Positions 60,094-64,000 of a stretch of DNA of 64,000 nucleotides are shown piece by piece (the first letter of the stretch is position 1; each line of letters begins with the position of its first letter). Both the position numbers and the translations under genes were made by a program. The notes below the pieces were generated by a model, which was given only the letters and a program-made list of their open reading frames with translations, was not told the DNA's origin and searched no databases. The stretch covers positions 4,121,001-4,185,000 of the forward strand of contig NZ_CP118615.1 of assembly GCF_028993575.1 (NCBI RefSeq), given 5' to 3'. The DNA comes from Micromonospora cathayae. Lineage in GTDB: Bacteria > Actinomycetota > Actinomycetes > Mycobacteriales > Micromonosporaceae.

Positions 60094-61875
60094 GTGGCAC
60101 GCAGCGACGACGCGGATTCGCGCGCCGCACGGTGGGAGAAGGAGGCCCACGATCTCTCCACGCAGGTCGCGTTTCTCCAAGAGGAACTCGCTCTGGTGCG
60201 GCGCAAGTTGACCGAGAGCCCCCGACACGTCCGGCAGCTCGAAGAGCGCCTGGCGGCCACCCAGGCACAGTTGGCGCGGCTGACCGAGAACAACGAACGG
60301 CTGGTGAGCACCCTCAAGGAGGCTCGTGCCCAGATCGTGACGCTCAAGGAGGAGATCGACCGCCTGGCGCAGCCGCCCAGCGGTTACGGTGTCTTCCTGG
60401 CCCGGCACGACGACGGCACGGTCGACATCTTCACCGGGGGTCGCAAGCTCAGGGTGGCCGTCTCCCCCTCGCTGGACGCCACCGAGCTCCAGCGCGGCCA
60501 GGAGGTCCTGCTCAACGACGCGTTGAACATCGTCGACGCGTTCGGGTACGAGCGGGTCGGTGAGGTCGTGATGCTCAAGGAGGTGCTGGCGGGTCCCGCC
60601 GGCGAGCCGGGTGACCGGGCGCTGGTGGTCTCGCACTCCGACGAGGAGCGGATCGTGCACCTCGCGGAGACCCTGATCGGTTCGGCGATCCGGGCCGGTG
60701 ACTCACTCATGATCGAGCCCCGCTCGGCGTACGCGTACGAGCGGATCCCGAAGAGTGAGGTCGAGGAACTGGTCCTGGAGGAGGTGCCCGACGTCGACTA
60801 CAGCGACATCGGTGGCCTCCAGTCGCAGATCGAGCAGATCCGCGACGCGGTGGAGCTGCCCTTCCTGCACGCCGACCTGTTCCGCGAGCACCAGCTCCGG
60901 CCGCCGAAGGGCATCCTGCTGTACGGGCCGCCCGGCTGCGGTAAGACGCTGATCGCCAAGGCGGTGGCGAACTCGCTGGCGAAGAAGATCGCCGAGCGGC
61001 AGGGCAAGGAGCGGCACACCAGCTTCTTCCTGAACATCAAGGGCCCCGAGCTGCTCAACAAGTACGTCGGCGAGACCGAGCGGCACATCCGGTTGATCTT
61101 CCAGCGGGCGCGGGAGAAGGCCGGCGAGGGCACCCCGGTGATCGTGTTCTTCGACGAGATGGACTCGATCTTCCGGACCCGTGGCTCCGGCGTCTCCTCG
61201 GACGTGGAGAACACCATCGTTCCGCAGCTGCTCAGCGAGATCGACGGTGTGGAGGGGCTGGAGAACGTCATCGTGATCGGCGCCTCCAACCGGGAGGACA
61301 TGATCGACCCGGCCATCCTGCGTCCCGGCCGGCTCGACGTGAAGATCAAGATCGAGCGTCCGGACGCCGAGGCGGCCAAGGACATCTTCTCCAAGTACAT
61401 CCTCTCCGGGCTGCCCCTGCACCCGGACGACCTGGCCGAGCACGGCGGCGACCCCCAGGCCACCGTCGCGGCCATGATCGACGCGGTCGTGCTGCGGATG
61501 TACTCGGAGACCGAGGAGAACCGCTTCCTCGAGGTCACCTACGCCAACGGCGACAAGGAAGTCCTCTACTTCAAGGACTTCAACTCCGGCGCGATGATCC
61601 AGAACATCGTCGACCGGGGCAAGAAGATGGCCATCAAGGAGTTCCTCACCTCCGGTCGCAAGGGGCTGCGGCTCCAGCACCTCCTCGACGCCTGCGTCGA
61701 CGAGTTCCGCGAGAACGAGGACCTGCCCAACACCACCAACCCGGACGACTGGGCCCGGATCTCCGGCAAGAAGGGCGAGCGGATCGTCTACATCCGTACG
61801 CTCGTCTCCGGCGGCAAGGGCACCGAGGCCGGCCGGTCCATCGAGACCGCCAGCAACACCGGCCAGTACCTGTAA
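60094..61875 (+). CDS. arc: Proteasome-associated AAA+ ATPase (ARC/Mpa)
   Basis: 593 aa from GTG 60094, after GGGGAGGTGG. It has an N-terminal coiled coil (residues about 15-85), the two OB-fold interdomain segments, and one AAA+ module with Walker [14 protein letters not shown], Walker [13 protein letters not shown] and the pore-loop area ([18 protein letters not shown]). It ends in a short tail, GQYL, that can gate the 20S proteasome, as in Mpa. It unfolds pupylated proteins. A 14-bp hairpin follows, then dop and pup. Confidence 0.95.
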   Translation: MARSDDADSRAARWEKEAHDLSTQVAFLQEELALVRRKLTESPRHVRQLEERLAATQAQLARLTENNERLVSTLKEARAQIVTLKEEIDRLAQPPSGYGVFLARHDDGTVDIFTGGRKLRVAVSPSLDATELQRGQEVLLNDALNIVDAFGYERVGEVVMLKEVLAGPAGEPGDRALVVSHSDEERIVHLAETLIGSAIRAGDSLMIEPRSAYAYERIPKSEVEELVLEEVPDVDYSDIGGLQSQIEQIRDAVELPFLHADLFREHQLRPPKGILLYGPPGCGKTLIAKAVANSLAKKIAERQGKERHTSFFLNIKGPELLNKYVGETERHIRLIFQRAREKAGEGTPVIVFFDEMDSIFRTRGSGVSSDVENTIVPQLLSEIDGVEGLENVIVIGASNREDMIDPAILRPGRLDVKIKIERPDAEAAKDIFSKYILSGLPLHPDDLAEHGGDPQATVAAMIDAVVLRMYSETEENRFLEVTYANGDKEVLYFKDFNSGAMIQNIVDRGKKMAIKEFLTSGRKGLRLQHLLDACVDEFRENEDLPNTTNPDDWARISGKKGERIVYIRTLVSGGKGTEAGRSIETASNTGQYL

Positions 61876-61890
61876 GGTCCATCGATCACC

Positions 61891-61923
61891 GGGAGCCCGC
61901 GGCGCGACACGCCGCGGGCTCCC
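61891..61923 (+). terminator. Hairpin terminator between arc and dop
   Basis: A 14-bp perfect stem (61891-61904 with 61910-61923) and a 5-nt loop lie 15 nt after the arc stop. Confidence 0.8.
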
Positions 61924-62058
61924 GCGTGTCCGCGCGCCGACGCTCGCAGAAGATCCATTTCGCCGTACCGGGTAATCTGCCATGCCGCTTTATCCCGTGA
62001 CGCGGACTACGCTCAACGTGACACCGGAGCACGTTGGGCGAGCGGAGCGGGCAGGTCG

Positions 62059-63576
62059 ATGAGCGTACGACGGATCATGGGCACCGAGGTCGAGTACGGA
62101 ATCTCCGTGCCCGGTCAGGCCGGAGCCAACCCGATGGTCACCTCGTCGCAGGTGGTCAACGCCTACGGCGCACGGCCCGAGCTCAACCGGGGCGGCCGGG
62201 CGCGCTGGGACTACGAGGAGGAGTCGCCGCTGCGCGACGCCCGCGGCTTCACCTACTCCGGGGCGGCCTACGACCCGGCCGAGGCGCTCGCCGACGAGGA
62301 CCTGGGACTGGCCAACGTCATCCTCACCAACGGCGCACGGCTCTACGTCGACCACGCCCACCCCGAGTACTCCACCCCCGAGGTGACCACCCCGCGTGAC
62401 GTGGTGCGCTGGGACAAGGCGGGGGAGCGGGTGATGGCCGAGGCGGCCCGCCGGGCGGCCACCATCCCCGGCACCCACCCGATCCACCTGTACAAGAACA
62501 ACACCGACAACAAGGGCGCCAGCTACGGCGCGCACGAGAACTACCTGATGCGCCGCCAGACGCCGTTCGCCGACATCGTGGCGTACCTGACGCCGTTCTT
62601 CGTCACCCGGCAGATCGTCTGCGGGGCCGGGCGGGTCGGCATCGGCCAGGACGGCGGCCAGAGCGGCTTCCAGATCTCCCAGCGGGCCGACTTCTTCGAG
62701 GTCGAGGTGGGGCTGGAGACCACCCTCAAGCGGCCCATCATCAACACCCGGGACGAGCCGCACGCCGACGCCGACAAGTACCGCCGGCTCCACGTGATCA
62801 TCGGCGACGCCAACCTGTCGGAGATCTCCACGTACCTGAAGGTCGGCACCACCGCCCTGATCCTCACCATGATCGAGGAGAAGGCCCTCACCCCGGACCT
62901 GGGCATCGCCGACCCGGTCAGCGAGCTGCGCGCGGTCAGCCACGACCCGACGCTGACCCACCGGATGCGGCTGCGCGACGGGCGACGGCTCACCGCCCTG
63001 GACGTGCAGTGGGCGTACTTCGAGCGGGTGAAGTCCTTCGTGGACGACCGGTACGGCGCCGACGCCGACGAGCAGACCCTCGACGTGCTGGACCGCTGGG
63101 AGAACGTGCTGGACCGGCTGGGCCGCGACGTGATGCTCTGCGCCGACGAACTGGACTGGGTGGCGAAGCTGCGGCTGCTGGAGGGCTACCGGGAGCGCGA
63201 GAAGCTCGGCTGGGGCTCGCACAAGCTCCAGCTCGTCGACCTGCAGTACTCCGACGTCCGGCCGGAGAAGGGCCTCTACCACCGGCTGGTGACCCGGGGG
63301 TCGATGAAGACGCTGCTGACCGACGAGGAGACCCGGACGGCGATGACCGAGCCGCCGGAGGACACCCGGGCCTACTTCCGGGGCCGCTGCCTGGCCCAGT
63401 ACGCCTCCGAGGTGGTCGCCGCGAGCTGGGACTCGGTGATCTTCGACGTGGGCCGGGAGTCCCTCGTCCGGGTGCCGATGATGGAGCCGGAGCGGGGCAC
63501 CCGGCGACACGTCGGCGAGTTGTTCGACCGGTGCGCCAGCGCGAAGGACCTGCTGGAGACGCTGACCGGCGGCTGA
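62059..63576 (+). CDS. dop: Depupylase/deamidase of Pup (Dop)
   Basis: 505 aa from ATG 62059. Glutamine-synthetase-like fold: [13 protein letters not shown] at the N-terminus (metal-binding Glu), then [51 protein letters not shown], and [17 protein letters not shown]. The length, about 500 aa, fits Dop rather than the Pup ligase PafA. It deamidates the C-terminal Gln of Pup to Glu and removes Pup from substrates. It lies 93 bp before pup. Confidence 0.95.
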   Translation: MSVRRIMGTEVEYGISVPGQAGANPMVTSSQVVNAYGARPELNRGGRARWDYEEESPLRDARGFTYSGAAYDPAEALADEDLGLANVILTNGARLYVDHAHPEYSTPEVTTPRDVVRWDKAGERVMAEAARRAATIPGTHPIHLYKNNTDNKGASYGAHENYLMRRQTPFADIVAYLTPFFVTRQIVCGAGRVGIGQDGGQSGFQISQRADFFEVEVGLETTLKRPIINTRDEPHADADKYRRLHVIIGDANLSEISTYLKVGTTALILTMIEEKALTPDLGIADPVSELRAVSHDPTLTHRMRLRDGRRLTALDVQWAYFERVKSFVDDRYGADADEQTLDVLDRWENVLDRLGRDVMLCADELDWVAKLRLLEGYREREKLGWGSHKLQLVDLQYSDVRPEKGLYHRLVTRGSMKTLLTDEETRTAMTEPPEDTRAYFRGRCLAQYASEVVAASWDSVIFDVGRESLVRVPMMEPERGTRRHVGELFDRCASAKDLLETLTGG

Positions 63577-63669
63577 GCCGTCAGCCATCGGCGAAAGCGG
63601 GCCGCGTGACCGGTTTTCGTCGGCCCCGCGAGGTAAGTTTCTGGCAGGCGATCGTGGAGGAGGCACCAG

Positions 63670-63885
63670 ATGGCTACCCGTGACAGCGGCGGTCAGTCCC
63701 AGTCGGGCAAGGCCCGTCAGGGCGAGGAGATCGAGGACGTCACCACCGAGGCGAACCCGGAGGTCGCCGAGCGGCACGCCGAGATCACCGAGGACGTCGA
63801 CGACCTGCTCGACGAGATCGACTCCGTCCTGGAGGAGAACGCCGAGGAGTTCGTGAGGGGTTACGTGCAGAAAGGAGGTCAGTGA
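63670..63885 (+). CDS. pup: Prokaryotic ubiquitin-like protein Pup
   Basis: 71 aa from ATG 63670, with GGAGGAGG upstream. The disordered, acidic Pup sequence includes EVAERHAEITEDVDDLLDEIDSVLEENAEEFVRGYVQK and ends Gly-Gly-Gln, so Dop must deamidate it before PafA can ligate it. The helical region near residues 33-55 binds the Mpa coiled coil. The codons for the last Lys-Gly-Gly, AAAGGAGGT, read as a perfect Shine-Dalgarno sequence at 63871-63879. Confidence 0.97.
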   Translation: MATRDSGGQSQSGKARQGEEIEDVTTEANPEVAERHAEITEDVDDLLDEIDSVLEENAEEFVRGYVQKGGQ

Positions 63886-63906
63886 TTATTCTGGGGTAAA
63901 TCGGAC

Positions 63907-64000
63907 ATGGGATTGCCTCTGGATGATCACGACGGCCAACGTCGCTGCCGTGACTGCGGGGTGTGGAAGCCGCTGGAGGACTTCTGTGCCAGCAGCAAGC
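63907..64000 (+). CDS. Endonuclease VII-like zinc-finger protein (partial, runs off the window end)
   Basis: Only 31 codons are present from ATG 63907. The start reads GLPLDDHDGQRCRDCGVWKPLEDFCASSK, where the Cys-x2-Cys and a third Cys begin the zinc site typical of recombination endonuclease VII domain proteins (HNH type). Such a gene sits between pup and the proteasome genes in related actinomycetes. Upstream there is no ordinary ribosome-binding site; only the Shine-Dalgarno-like bases inside pup lie near, 27 nt away. Confidence 0.6.
   Translation, partial: MGLPLDDHDGQRRCRDCGVWKPLEDFCASSK

Noticed and set aside
63882..63899. Five-codon minigene (GTG to TAA) after pup
   Set aside because: GTG lies 2 nt after the Shine-Dalgarno-like bases, too close for initiation; probably chance.

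Overview
This window is chromosomal DNA of very high GC content from an actinomycete, most likely a member of the Micromonosporaceae (Micromonospora-like). I infer this from the gene set and could not search a database. Markers are mshC (mycothiol synthesis), a pupylation locus (arc/mpa, dop, pup), gpgS, an accessory secA2, an ANTAR regulator, a DivIVA-domain protein and several actinobacteria-restricted families (DUF3090/SCO1664-like, DUF5998, DUF5703, DUF3140). I found no rRNA, tRNA, CRISPR array, insertion sequence or prophage. Most of the region looks like vertically inherited core and lineage-specific genome.

Layout. 1-4.1 kb: sugar-related genes (partial GT4 glycosyltransferase, gpgS, and a divergent Gfo/Idh plus Zn-type dehydrogenase pair). 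4.2-12.5 kb: ABC exporter, SecA2, GAF-ANTAR regulator, DUF2231 membrane protein, methyltransferase, DUF3500 protein and ankyrin protein. 12.4-18.6 kb: a sulfur-metabolism group (cysteine dioxygenase, rhodanese) followed by two tandem OmpR-type winged-helix proteins without receiver domains, then a P-loop-less uridine-kinase-like protein, a TraR/DksA zinc finger, DUF72 and DUF2267. 18.8-22.2 kb: a short peptide made of three perfect 21-residue repeats, followed 6 bases later by a JmjC/cupin-4 oxygenase and then a membrane alpha/beta-hydrolase. 22.3-26.9 kb: a tightly packed four-gene minus-strand operon centred on an FtsK/SpoIIIE-type ATPase. 27-31 kb: NYN protein, ClpC-like Hsp100, DUF3140. 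31-46 kb: LysR, hemerythrin, M20 peptidase, aldo/keto reductase, F420-type oxidoreductase, uppP, a secreted protein, phosphatase, DUF3090, SCO1664-like, mshC, GntR, PAC2 and DivIVA. 46-55 kb: secreted proteins, GNAT, HAD, and an ABC transporter beside a two-component system. 55.5-64 kb: PD-(D/E)XK nuclease, site-2 protease, tRNA m1A58 methyltransferase, ferredoxin and the pupylation locus, ending in a partial endonuclease-VII-like gene.

The two strongest candidates for undescribed biology are (i) the repeat peptide plus JmjC oxygenase pair, which looks like a ribosomally made, post-translationally hydroxylated product, and (ii) the FtsK-like operon whose first gene encodes an 86-residue helical-hairpin protein of ESAT-6 size without a WXG motif. 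Regulatory structure is also visible: two 30-bp ECF-type promoter copies 84 bp apart before a secreted protein, a 12-bp perfect palindrome before the ABC transporter next to the two-component system, about ten genes with a -10 hexamer 6-8 nt before the start codon (leaderless transcripts), and at least eleven strong hairpins at gene ends.

All family assignments come from reading protein motifs by eye. Start codons were chosen from ribosome-binding sites, overlaps and -10 positions.
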